The notes below the pieces were generated by a model, which had not been told where the DNA came from, did no database searches, and saw nothing but the letters and a program-made list of their open reading frames with translations. Of a stretch of DNA of 64,000 bases, positions 26,649 to 35,473 are shown piece after piece. Source of the stretch: Corallococcus coralloides DSM 2259 (GTDB taxonomy: Bacteria > Myxococcota > Myxococcia > Myxococcales > Myxococcaceae); contig NC_017030.1 in the NCBI RefSeq assembly GCF_000255295.1, forward strand, positions 1,612,001 through 1,676,000, written 5' to 3'. Position 1 is the first letter of the stretch, and each line of letters begins with the position of its first letter. The position numbers and the translations under genes were made by a program.

Positions 26649-27587
26649 GTGAGCACGCAGCGCGTGGAAAAGTCGTGGCAGAAGACGGGCCTCAAGGACT
26701 ACTCGACGGAGGCCCTGCTGGGCACGCTGAGGCACTACGGCATCCCGGTGGGTGAAGAGGACTACCGCAAGCTGGCGGAGTCCGCCTATCCGCTCGGCAT
26801 CGCCCAGCAGTGGGCGGCGAAGTGGAAGGGCACCGGCCCCTTCAAGGACTACGTCGTGGCCGCGGCCGTGGAGCTGTGGCGCCGGTGGATGCCGGACCGC
26901 GTGTCCCCGCAGGAGTTCACCACGGCCCTGGCGACGCTGATGCAGGTGCTCGTGCACAAGCTCAACGGCGCGAAGGAGGCCCCGGTGGCCTCCTCGTTCG
27001 AGCACGTGAAGGCGCTGCGCTCGAAGCTGGCGGTGGATGACAAGGGCGCGCTGCCCCAGCCGTTCCTCCAGGAGGCGCTGGCGCCCTTCTCGGAGAAGGA
27101 CGCGGAGCTGTTCGACAGCCTGGCGGAGTCGCTGGCCGCCCAGGGGCACCTGGACGACGCCACGGCGTTCGCCGAGGTGGAGGAGTTCCTGCTGCCCGAC
27201 CGGCGCGGCATCTCCCTGGCGGTGGTGCGCGCCGCGAAGGGCGAGCGCGAGCCCGCCATCCAGGACCTCAAGAACCTCATCCACGACGTGGCGCGCGCGC
27301 CCATCTCGCGCCTGCTGGCGGTGGACGGCCTCATCCACCTGCAGGCCTGGATCGACGCGTCCGTCGAGGGCCGTGGCCTGCTGGCGGAGGCGGAGAAGTC
27401 CAACGACATCCACCTGGCGCTGGACCTGGTGCCCCGCCTGGAGCACGTCTTCAAGCAGCAGAACGACCGGTCCGCGCTCCTGGAGCTCATGGGCACGCAG
27501 GAGCGGCTGGAGGCCCTGCACGACAAGATGCACCCGGGCCACCGGGCGCACCGGCACCAGCACGCGCAGCCGCAGCGCCGCCGCTAG
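26649..27587 (+). CDS. Uncharacterised mostly helical protein
   Basis: A soluble protein of 312 residues with no signal peptide or membrane segment. Not recognised. It is rich in predicted helices with Ala, Leu and Glu spacing suggestive of an alpha-solenoid (for example AELFDSLAESLAAQGHLDDATAFAEVEEF, here spanning nt ~27106-27190, resembling a TPR-like pair). It ends in a His/Arg-rich tail (GHRAHRHQHAQPQRRR). The start is GTG 26649 with GGAGAGC 7 nt upstream. G+C and codon use are normal for the window. It converges on the PD-(D/E)XK-like gene, with 11 nt between the stops. Confidence 0.7.
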   Translation: MSTQRVEKSWQKTGLKDYSTEALLGTLRHYGIPVGEEDYRKLAESAYPLGIAQQWAAKWKGTGPFKDYVVAAAVELWRRWMPDRVSPQEFTTALATLMQVLVHKLNGAKEAPVASSFEHVKALRSKLAVDDKGALPQPFLQEALAPFSEKDAELFDSLAESLAAQGHLDDATAFAEVEEFLLPDRRGISLAVVRAAKGEREPAIQDLKNLIHDVARAPISRLLAVDGLIHLQAWIDASVEGRGLLAEAEKSNDIHLALDLVPRLEHVFKQQNDRSALLELMGTQERLEALHDKMHPGHRAHRHQHAQPQRRR

Positions 27588-27598
27588 TCGGCCGGGCT

Positions 27599-28234
27599 TC
27601 AGGTCCCCGTGCGCCGGGGGCTCCGGGCTTCCGGGGCCTCGGGCGCTTGGGGTTCGCTGGCCGCGGCGGGCGGTGCGCCTTCCGCGTCCGGCGTGCCGGG
27701 CTTCACGCCGGGCTGCTCTGGCGCCGCGCGCTTGAGCTTCACGGTGATGACGCCGGGCACGCCTTCCGCCACGTCCCGCACGGGGACGACGGCGCCCACG
27801 GTGGTGTAGCGGATGGCGCCCGTCTGGGTGAAGGCGTGCTTGAGGGCGTACTCCTTCGCGCGGGGGAGGAACCACTCGCGCACCCGGGGCAGGGGCAGGG
27901 CGTGCAGCTCCCCCTGCGTGAGGAACACGTACAGCATCAGGTCCGCGCCGCTGTAGAGGAAGCAGCCCGGCGTGTCCTTCTCCAGGTTGGAGATGAGCTC
28001 GAAGAAGTAGCGGCGGCGGGTGGCCTGACGGTCGCCCTTCACTTCGATGCCGCGCACCTCTCCGGAGGGCAGCTCCCAGAGCAGGTCCACGCCCCGGTGC
28101 TGAAAGCGCGGGTCCAGCTGCACGTCGTGCACGCGCGACCCGGGCTCTGTCTCCAGGAGCCATGCGCGGGCGTGCTGCACGGCCCGGTCGGCCGCGCCCT
28201 GCACACCCCGCATGCTGAAACTGCGGCCTCCCAT
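27599..28234 (-). CDS. Uncharacterised protein with PD-(D/E)XK nuclease-like signature
   Basis: A protein of 211 residues. Residues ~45-75 read RGVDLLWELPSGEVRGIEVK, matching the D...(D/E)-x-K core of restriction-endonuclease-like folds: Asp in GVDLL, then Glu-Val-Lys after a beta-turn. Next come a helix (RRRYFFELISNLEKD) and a strand. The C-terminal ~45 residues are Pro/Ala-rich and probably disordered. The fold assignment is a motif-level inference. The gene starts 5 nt after the stop of the DUF4920-like gene, so the two are probably co-translated. ATG 28234 is the longest start; ATG 28213 is possible. Confidence 0.55.
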   Translation of the reverse strand: MGGRSFSMRGVQGAADRAVQHARAWLLETEPGSRVHDVQLDPRFQHRGVDLLWELPSGEVRGIEVKGDRQATRRRYFFELISNLEKDTPGCFLYSGADLMLYVFLTQGELHALPLPRVREWFLPRAKEYALKHAFTQTGAIRYTTVGAVVPVRDVAEGVPGVITVKLKRAAPEQPGVKPGTPDAEGAPPAAASEPQAPEAPEARSPRRTGT

Positions 28235-28239
28235 CGCGG

Positions 28240-28815
28240 CTAGCGGCGCAGCTCGACGCCGGAGGCCACCAGCTGCACCTCGCGGGGCTTGCCGTCGGTG
28301 CCGCGCGGGACGATGGCGCCCTCGGCCTCGTAGTGCTTCGCGTGGGCGTCGCTCAGCTCCGCGACCTTCACCACGCCCTCCACGCGCGCCTGCGAGCCCG
28401 CGGAGTCCAGCGGGACGAAGAAGCCGTAGTCCTTGAACGTCACGCGCACGCCGGGGCTCTTGGCGTCCTGGGCCAGCTCCATCCAGCAGCCCTTCTTCTC
28501 ACACGCCTTGCGCACCTGGCCCTCCACGCGCACGACCTTGCCGTCGTGGGCCTGGGGCTTCGCGAGCAGCTCCGACAGCTTCACCGTCTTCTCGCCCTTG
28601 AGGGGCTCGCCGCGGGTGAGCGTCCAGTCGCCAGGGTTCGCGGCCTTGGCGGCCTCGGGCGTCTTCGCGTCGGCGGGGTGGTGGCAGTCGCTCGCCGCGG
28701 CTTCGGCCTTGGACGCTTCCGCGGCCTTGGCGGCGGGCTTGGGCGTCTTGTCCGCCGCGAGGGCCACGAGGGGCGCGGCGACCAGCATCACGAGGGCGGT
28801 GCGGAGCATGTGCAT
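28240..28815 (-). CDS. Secreted DUF4920-like protein
   Basis: A protein of 191 residues with a signal peptide (TALVMLVAAPLVALAA). After an Ala/Lys-rich linker comes a domain with VKLSELLAKPQAHDGKVVRV and VRKACEKKGCWMEL, then VRVTFKDYGFFVPLDSAGS. The C-x4-GCWM pattern is characteristic of DUF4920, an OB-fold-like family in which the two cysteines may bind a metal. No function is established. ATG 28815 or 28809 gives the signal peptide at the very N-terminus; the frame open to 28866 does not. It probably forms a two-gene unit with the PD-(D/E)XK-like gene. Confidence 0.72.
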   Translation of the reverse strand: MHMLRTALVMLVAAPLVALAADKTPKPAAKAAEASKAEAAASDCHHPADAKTPEAAKAANPGDWTLTRGEPLKGEKTVKLSELLAKPQAHDGKVVRVEGQVRKACEKKGCWMELAQDAKSPGVRVTFKDYGFFVPLDSAGSQARVEGVVKVAELSDAHAKHYEAEGAIVPRGTDGKPREVQLVASGVELRR

Positions 28816-28904
28816 GCCCGTTCGCTTAGCCCAGGTTTCCGGGGCCCGGCAAGGCACCCCTTCCATCCTCGCGACTTGTCCCGCACACTCGGCGCGAGGT
28901 GCGC

Positions 28905-29336
28905 ATGAAGGTCACCATCCCCGCTCCCAACCGCCGGTTGGGCACATTCGAATGGCTCGGGCTCGTCGGGCTCGGGGGGCTGCTCCTGGGGCGCTACGTC
29001 CCCGTGGCCCGCATCATCCCGTTCTGGGGCTGTGTGCTGCGCGAGCACACGGGCTGGCCCTGCCTGGGCTGTGGGCTCACCCGCGTGGCGGACCGCGTCG
29101 CGCACTTCAACATCCCGGGGGCGTGGGAGGCCAACCCCCTGGGCACCGTGTGCGCGCTCTTGTTCGCGCTGGCCGCGGTGGCGACGGTGCTGCACTTCCT
29201 CTTCGCGATGCCCATCCCGGAGGTGGAGCTGGAGGAGCGCGAGTGGCGGTGGATCCGCATCGCGTTCCCGCTGGTGTTGCTGGTCAATTACGCCTACGTC
29301 GTGGTGCACACCCGTTTCCCGCATCTGCTGTCCTGA
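28905..29336 (+). CDS. DUF2752 family membrane protein
   Basis: A membrane protein of 143 residues with about three hydrophobic segments (residues ~17-36, ~80-105, ~120-138). HTGWPCLGCGLTRVADRVAHFN followed by AWEANPLGTVCA matches the DUF2752 pattern (TG-x-PCPGCGLTR ... NPL). The two cysteines and Thr-Arg are invariant in that family; function unknown. ATG 28905 has GAGG just upstream (GTG 28899 is in frame). The stop lies 23 nt before the plsY start, so the pair is likely co-transcribed. Confidence 0.75.
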   Translation: MKVTIPAPNRRLGTFEWLGLVGLGGLLLGRYVPVARIIPFWGCVLREHTGWPCLGCGLTRVADRVAHFNIPGAWEANPLGTVCALLFALAAVATVLHFLFAMPIPEVELEEREWRWIRIAFPLVLLVNYAYVVVHTRFPHLLS

Positions 29337-29359
29337 AGGGCGGGACCCTGTCCTCTTCC

Positions 29360-29938
<579 letters not shown>

Positions 29939-31135
29939 GCCGGGAGGCAGCGGCGGCGCGCGGTAGCCCAGGAGCGTGCAGGGGATGGGGCCGTTCCACA
30001 CGTCGCGCCGGGCCATGGGGCGCGCGTGGAAGGCGCTCTCGAAGGCGGGGTTGCCGGACAGCACCCAGACGCGCCAGCCCGGCAGCGCGCGCAAGCTGTC
30101 ACCCAGCTTGAAGTAGAAGGTCTTCATGCCCTTCTGGCCGCCGGAGCCGAGCCGGTCGCCATAGGGCGGGTTGGTGAGGACGAGCCCGCCGCCTTCGGGC
30201 AGGGGCGGGAGCTTCGTCGCGTCGCCTTCCGCGAGCTGGATTTCCTCGCCCAGGCGCGCTGCCTTCACGTTGCGGTCCGCGGCCTCCAGGGCCTCGTCGC
30301 TCTTGTCGAAGCCGAGGATGGGGACCTCCACCTTGCGCTCGTTGCGCCGCGCGTCCGCGCGCAGGTCCGCGAGCAGCTCCTTCGCACGCACGCCCAGGTG
30401 CGGCCAGCGCTCCACCGCGAAGCTCCGGTTGATGCCCGGGGCCCGCTTGCGCGCGATGAGGCCGCCCTCGATGACGATGGTGCCCGAGCCGCACATGGGG
30501 TCCACCAGCGCCTCCGTGCCGGTGTAGCCCGCCGCGCGCAGCAGGGCCGCGGCCAGGTTCTCCTTCAGGGGTGCGGGGGTGGGGCGCACGCGGTAGCCGC
30601 GCCGGTGCAGCGGTTCGCCGCACAGGTCCAGGGAGAGGGACAGCTTCTCCTTCACCAGGTGCGCCACCACGGACACGTCCGGGTTTCGCGTGTCCACGTC
30701 CGGCCGCGAGCCCAGCTTCTCGCGCAGGCGGTCCACGATGGCGTCCTTCACCTTCAGCGCCACGAAGCCGGAGTGCGCGTGCTCGGTGTCCTTCAGGTTC
30801 GCGTCCACCGCGAACGTCACGTTCGTCGTGAGGTGCTCCTCCCACGGTACGCTGGCCACCGCGTCGTAGAGCCCCTGGGCCCCCTTCGCGTCGAACTCGC
30901 CCAGCGGGTAGAGCACGCGCATGGCGATGCGGGACCAGAGGCAGACGTTGAGCGCCTCGTCGAGTGCGGCCATGAAGCGCACGCCGCCGCGGTCCTGGCG
31001 GATGCGCTTGGCGCCGAGCTCCTTCAGCTCCTCGGCGAGCAGGTCCTCGGTGCCGCGCGCGGCGGTGGCGAATAGGGCAAGACGTTCAGCCATGGTGCAC
31101 CGCCCTTAGACGACCCGGGGGCGATTGGGAACTGC

Positions 31136-31420
31136 TCAGGTGGCCACGACCTCGTACATCGTGAAGGTGGCGTCCTCCTGGGACGCGCTGGCCCCCTTCG
31201 CCCGCTGGAAGTCCTCCGACTGGAAGTAGGCCCGCATGGCGTCCCGGTCCTTCCAGCGCGTGACGAGCAGGATTTCAGGCGAGCGCTCGAACGAGCGCAG
31301 CACCTCCAGGCCCAGGAAGCCCGGATGGCCGTCCACGCGCCGGGAGCGCTCCTGGAGCCGGTGGACCCAGCCATCGGCCTCTTCGGGGGACGCGCGGAAG
31401 CGGGAGATGGCGACGATCAT
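31136..31420 (-). CDS. ABM-fold (antibiotic biosynthesis monooxygenase-like) protein
   Basis: A single-domain protein of 94 residues. MIVAISRFRASPEEADGWVH, PGFLGLEVLRSF and ILLVTRWKDRDAMRAYFQSEDF follow the dimeric alpha-beta barrel (ABM/IsdG-like) layout. Members include cofactor-free monooxygenases and haem-degrading enzymes; no haem-ligand His is evident here, so activity is open. The gene is upstream of the RNA methyltransferase, same strand, 42 nt apart, and downstream of the ftsK terminator. Confidence 0.8.
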   Translation of the reverse strand: MIVAISRFRASPEEADGWVHRLQERSRRVDGHPGFLGLEVLRSFERSPEILLVTRWKDRDAMRAYFQSEDFQRAKGASASQEDATFTMYEVVAT

Positions 31421-31482
31421 TCGGCCGTCCGGAGGAAAAGAGAGCGGGGGCGCCCGGAAGCCTGTTCCGTGACGCCCACGAG

Positions 31483-31516
31483 GGGAAAACCGACAGGGGA
31501 CGGAGGTCCGTTCCCC
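31483..31516 (-). terminator. Intrinsic terminator of ftsK
   Basis: Reverse strand: GGGGAACGGA, a 2-nt loop and TCCGT-CCCC (31516-31496, one bulged T), followed by TGTCGGTTTTCCCC. The stem starts 4 nt after the ftsK stop at 31520. A short T run is present on the reverse strand. Confidence 0.6.
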
Positions 31517-31519
31517 GGG

Positions 31520-34500
31520 CTACATCGCCCCGGCGCCGGGCATGTCGCCCAGGCCGCGCAGCAGCACCTCACGGGGCTTGGCGCCGTCCGCGGGGCCCAC
31601 CACGCCGTCGCGCTCCATGCGCTCAATCATGCGCGCCGCGCGGTTGTATCCGATGCGCATCTTGCGCTGGAGCATGGAGATGGAGACGGAGCGCATCTCG
31701 CTGACCGCCGCGAGCGCCTGGTCGTAGAGCTCGTCGGACAGCTCGTCCTCCTCGCCACCGCCGCCCTCGCCCTCCTCGTCGCGCGGCTTGAGGATGGACT
31801 CGTCGAAGACGGGCTTGCCCTGGGCCTTGAGGTGGTCCACCGCCTTCTTGATTTCGTGCTCGGAGACGTAGGCGCCGTGCACGCGCTGCAGGTGGGCGCT
31901 CGTGGGCGGCATGATGAGCATGTCGCCCATGCCCAGCAGGGCCTCCGCGCCCACCGTGCCCAGGATCGTCATCGAGTCCGGCTTCGAGCGCAGCATGAAG
32001 CTGATGCGCGTGGGGAAGTTGGCCTTGATGATGCCCGTGACGACGTCCGTGGACGGACGCTGGGTCGCGACCATCAGGTGGATGCCGGCCGCGCGCGCCA
32101 TCTGCGCGAGGCGCGCCACGTAGGTCTCCACCTCGCGGCTGGCGACCATCATCAGGTCCGCGAGCTCGTCGATGATGACCACGATGTAGGGCAGCTTCTT
32201 GAGCTCCTTCTTCTCCGTGGAGGCGGCCTCCGCCGGCGTGGACTCCTCGCCATCCTCCTCGAACTCCGCGTCCTCCTCGCCGTCGGCCTCCAGGGCAGGG
32301 GAGGCCGTGGGCTCGGAGACGATGGCCTCACGCAGGTCCTCGTCGTCCTCGCGCGGCATGGCCACGCCCAACCCGTCGCTGGCGGAAGCGGGGGCCACCG
32401 TCTCGGCGCTGCCCTCCACGACCAGCACCTTCTTGGGCTTCTTCTTCTTCGCGGCGGGCGCGGGAGCGGCGGGCTTCTCCTCGGAGGCCTGCGTCTCCAC
32501 CAGCTTGTTGAAGCCGGCGATGTTGCGCACGCCCGCCTCGGACAGCATCTGGTAGCGGCGCTCCATCTCCTCCACCGCCCAGCGCAGCGCGAGCGCGGCC
32601 TTCTTCGGGTCGGTGACGACGGGGAGCAAGAGGTGCGGGATGCCCTCGTAGACGGAGAGCTCCAGCATCTTCGGGTCCACCATGATGAAGCGGACCTCCT
32701 CGGGCGTGGCCTTGAGGAGGATGCTCATGATCATCGAGTTCACCGCCACGGACTTGCCGGAGCCGGTGGTGCCCGCGATGAGCAGGTGGGGGGCCTTCAC
32801 CAGGTCGAAGACGTACGGCATGCCTTCGATGTCCTTGCCCACGCACATGGTGAGCTTGCTGCCGCTCTTCTGGAACGTGTCCTGCTCGGCAATCTCCTTG
32901 AGGAACACCGTCTCGCGGTCGCGGTTGGGGACCTCGATGCCGACCACGCCCTTGCCGGGGATGGGGGCCACGATGCGCACGCGCATGGCCTCCATGGCCA
33001 TGGCCAGGTCGTCCTGGAGCGCGGCGATCTTGCTGACCTTGATGCCGGGCCCGGGCAGGAACTCGTACATGGTGACGACGGGGCCGGGGCGGATCTCCAC
33101 CACCTCGCCCACGATGCCGAAGTCCGCCAGCTTCGCGCGCAGCTTCTCCGCCGTGACGAGGAACGCGTCCTTGTCCAGCGCGGAGCGCTCCTTCTTGTCC
33201 GCCTCCAGCACGTCCAGCGGCGGCAGGGAGAAGCTCTTGCGGTCACCCACGAACTCGAACTGGTCCTGCGGCCGCTTCATGGCGGTGGGCTTGGGCGGCG
33301 CCTTGGGCTCCACGATGAGCGGCATGCGCGCCAGCGCGGAGGGCGGCGCGGGGATGAGGGCGTTGCCCGGCGCGGCGGCGGCCGGCTTCTCCGCGGCCAT
33401 GGGCTTCGCGGCGGGCTCGGCGGGAGGCGTGAGCGACGCGGCGGGCACCGGCGGCGTGGACGGAGCGGACGGAGGGGTGACGATCTGCGGCGTCTTGCGC
33501 GCGCGGCGGGGCGGCTCGTCCGCGTTGGCGGGCAGCTGCGGCTGGGGCGCGAGGAAGGACGCGGCCCAGGCGGGGTCGGCGCCCGGGGAACGGCGCTCGG
33601 CGCGCTCGGGCGGCAGCGAGGGCTGCTCGTCGGAGGCGTCGTCGTTCTCCTCGTCCTCGGACGGCTCCTCGCGGGCGAGCTTCTTCTCCAGCTTCTCGCG
33701 CTCCTTCTGCTCCTTGAGCGCCTTCTTCGCGTTGGCGAGCTGCTCCTTCTCGTTCTGCCGGGCCAGGCGCACGGCCTCCTCGGCCAGGGCTTCGGCCTCG
33801 GCGGCCTCGGCCTCGGCGGCCAGGCGCTCGGCCTCGGACAGTTCCTCCTCCTCGGCCTCCAGCTCCGCGAGGAACGCGGCCTCCTCTTCCTTCTCCTGCG
33901 CGAGCCGCTCCTGGCGGGCCGCGTAGTTGACCTTCTGCTGCTCCCAGAAGACGTGCGCGTTCTCGGAGATGCGGCGGCCCAGGACGGTGAGGCCGGCCCA
34001 CACCAGCGAGCACAGCTTGAAGAACGTGTACTGGGTGCCCACGATGAGCGCCGCCGCGCTGATGGCGGTGACGAGGATGATGGTGCCGACGGTGGAGAAC
34101 ATCCCCTCCATCAGGCCGCCCAGGCTCGCGCCCAGCGCGCCGCCGGGCGGGTGGGCCCAGCCCTTGTCCTTGGCGAACATGAGCTGCGCGAGCACGGACA
34201 CGCTGCAGGTGAGCAGCGCCAGGGAGATGATCTGCGGCATGCGGCGCCGGTCGCGGTTGCCCACGAAGAGCACCACGGCGGTGTAGATGCCACCCGCGGG
34301 GATGAGGTAGGCGCACACGCCCAGCGCGCCGCGCAGGGTCTCCGCGATGAGGTGGCCCATGGGGCCGACCGCGTTGTGGAAGCCGGGCCCCACCCGGTCA
34401 TGCGCGTCGAACGTGGCGACCGCCAGCAAGGCCAGCAACGAGGCGGCCAGGATGAAGACGCCCACGAGCGCCCGCTTGGCGGGACTGGCCGCGCCCGGGG

Positions 34501-34600
34501 CCTTCATCTTCTTGTTGTTGAGCGCCTTGCGGCGCGTCGCGATCTCCTGCCGGGAGAGCACCGCCTTCTCCCCCCGGCCACCCTTCTTTGCCGCTGTCAT
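31520..34600 (-). CDS. ftsK: FtsK/SpoIIIE-type DNA translocase
   Basis: Septal DNA pump that clears chromosome ends during division, 1026 residues. Four N-terminal transmembrane helices (within residues ~42-200) precede a long Glu/Ala-rich coiled coil and Pro-rich linker (~220-440). The motor follows: beta domain, Walker A IAGTTGSGKSVAVN (Lys ~616) and Walker B YIVVIIDELADLMM (~803-816). A ~97-residue acidic/Lys-rich insertion (32200-32490) lies just before Walker B. The gamma winged helix is at residues ~953-1017 (VSISMLQRKMRIGYNRAARMIE). ATG 34600 is chosen over the open frame to 34837, since it starts the cytoplasmic segment before helix 1. It is a single gene with its own terminator. Confidence 0.93.
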   Translation of the reverse strand: MTAAKKGGRGEKAVLSRQEIATRRKALNNKKMKAPGAASPAKRALVGVFILAASLLALLAVATFDAHDRVGPGFHNAVGPMGHLIAETLRGALGVCAYLIPAGGIYTAVVLFVGNRDRRRMPQIISLALLTCSVSVLAQLMFAKDKGWAHPPGGALGASLGGLMEGMFSTVGTIILVTAISAAALIVGTQYTFFKLCSLVWAGLTVLGRRISENAHVFWEQQKVNYAARQERLAQEKEEEAAFLAELEAEEEELSEAERLAAEAEAAEAEALAEEAVRLARQNEKEQLANAKKALKEQKEREKLEKKLAREEPSEDEENDDASDEQPSLPPERAERRSPGADPAWAASFLAPQPQLPANADEPPRRARKTPQIVTPPSAPSTPPVPAASLTPPAEPAAKPMAAEKPAAAAPGNALIPAPPSALARMPLIVEPKAPPKPTAMKRPQDQFEFVGDRKSFSLPPLDVLEADKKERSALDKDAFLVTAEKLRAKLADFGIVGEVVEIRPGPVVTMYEFLPGPGIKVSKIAALQDDLAMAMEAMRVRIVAPIPGKGVVGIEVPNRDRETVFLKEIAEQDTFQKSGSKLTMCVGKDIEGMPYVFDLVKAPHLLIAGTTGSGKSVAVNSMIMSILLKATPEEVRFIMVDPKMLELSVYEGIPHLLLPVVTDPKKAALALRWAVEEMERRYQMLSEAGVRNIAGFNKLVETQASEEKPAAPAPAAKKKKPKKVLVVEGSAETVAPASASDGLGVAMPREDDEDLREAIVSEPTASPALEADGEEDAEFEEDGEESTPAEAASTEKKELKKLPYIVVIIDELADLMMVASREVETYVARLAQMARAAGIHLMVATQRPSTDVVTGIIKANFPTRISFMLRSKPDSMTILGTVGAEALLGMGDMLIMPPTSAHLQRVHGAYVSEHEIKKAVDHLKAQGKPVFDESILKPRDEEGEGGGGEEDELSDELYDQALAAVSEMRSVSISMLQRKMRIGYNRAARMIERMERDGVVGPADGAKPREVLLRGLGDMPGAGAM

Positions 34601-34802
34601 GGACCCCTGTTCCCTCTGCCCGATTCCAGCCGCGTAGCGAGCTGTAGCAATCCGCCCGGCGAGAATAGGGAGGGAGGGGGCGGGGTCAATTTTCCGGCAG
34701 GCGTCCAGGGGGGCCCCGAGGAGGCGGAAGCAGGGCCTACATTTCGGGCGCGTCCCCGTGGCGAGAGGGTATGGTGCCTGCCGCCAAGGAGAACCCAAGA
34801 CC

Positions 34803-35150
34803 ATGTCCGACCTGAGCCCCGACAAGCCCTCCCACAACGAAGACGACTACTTCGCGCGCGAGGAGATTGAAGCCAAGCGCAAGCTGGCCCTCCAGCAGTC
34901 CCAGGAGATGGCCGTCCAGCAGCGCGAGTCGCTCAAGCAGCTGCACTTCATGAAGTGTCCCAAGTGCGGCATGGACCTGCAGACGCTGAAGCAGGGCAAC
35001 GTGGAGCTGGAGAGCTGCTTCAACTGCCACGGCGTCTGGCTGGACGCGGGCGAGCTGGAGCAGGTCATCAAGCAGCACGGCCACGAGGGCAGCGGCAAGG
35101 TGATGAGCGCCGTCCTCAACCTGTTCAAGCGCACGCCGTCGTCCCCGTAG
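34803..35150 (+). CDS. Small TFIIB-type zinc-ribbon protein
   Basis: A protein of 115 residues. MKCPKCGMDLQTLKQGNVEL, then SCFNCHGVWLDAGELEQV, is the zf-TFIIB pattern of bacterial zinc ribbons (C-x2-C ... C-x2-C-x-G-x-W-x-D-x-G-E). The N-terminal 50 residues are a charged helix. Function unknown; homologues are thought to bind nucleic acid or act as redox or metal adapters. Start ATG 34803 follows AAGGAGA. It sits 29 nt upstream of gatC on the same strand and may be the first gene of that operon. Confidence 0.8.
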   Translation: MSDLSPDKPSHNEDDYFAREEIEAKRKLALQQSQEMAVQQRESLKQLHFMKCPKCGMDLQTLKQGNVELESCFNCHGVWLDAGELEQVIKQHGHEGSGKVMSAVLNLFKRTPSSP

Positions 35151-35179
35151 CACTGGAGTTCGGAGGAGGAGGCTTCCCC

Positions 35180-35467
35180 ATGGCCCTCACGCTCGAGCAG
35201 GTCCGGCACGTGGCCACCCTGGCGCGGCTGTCGCTGACGCCGCAGGAGGAGGAGCGCTACGCCACCCAGCTGTCCGCGGTCCTGGACGCGGTGGCGGAGC
35301 TGGAAGCGCTCGACGTAAGCCAGGTGGAGCCCACCTCCCACGCGACGCTCGCGTCCTCGCTGTTGCGCGAGGACGTGCTGCGTCCGTCACTGCCCCCGGA
35401 AGCAGGGCTCGCCAACGCGCCGGCGAAGGTGGGCAGTGCCTTCGCGGTCCCGAAGATCCTGGAGTAG
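35180..35467 (+). CDS. gatC: Aspartyl/glutamyl-tRNA amidotransferase subunit C
   Basis: A 95-residue clamp subunit of the GatCAB complex, which converts Glu-tRNA(Gln) and/or Asp-tRNA(Asn) to the amide forms. The pattern VRHVATLARLSLTPQEEERY near the N-terminus and LREDVLRPSLPPEAGLANAP near the C-terminus are standard. The start ATG 35180 follows GGAGGAGGAGGC. It is 6 nt upstream of gatA. Confidence 0.95.
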   Translation: MALTLEQVRHVATLARLSLTPQEEERYATQLSAVLDAVAELEALDVSQVEPTSHATLASSLLREDVLRPSLPPEAGLANAPAKVGSAFAVPKILE

Positions 35468-35473
35468 CCCGCC

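Noticed and set aside
25368-28163. 931-residue reverse frame across the radical SAM and neighbouring genes
   Set aside because: Spans three genes with clear motifs on the other strand; it has no motif of its own.
31325-34870. 1181-residue plus-strand frame opposite ftsK
   Set aside because: FtsK is unambiguous on the reverse strand; this frame is a His/Leu/Gly-rich shadow.
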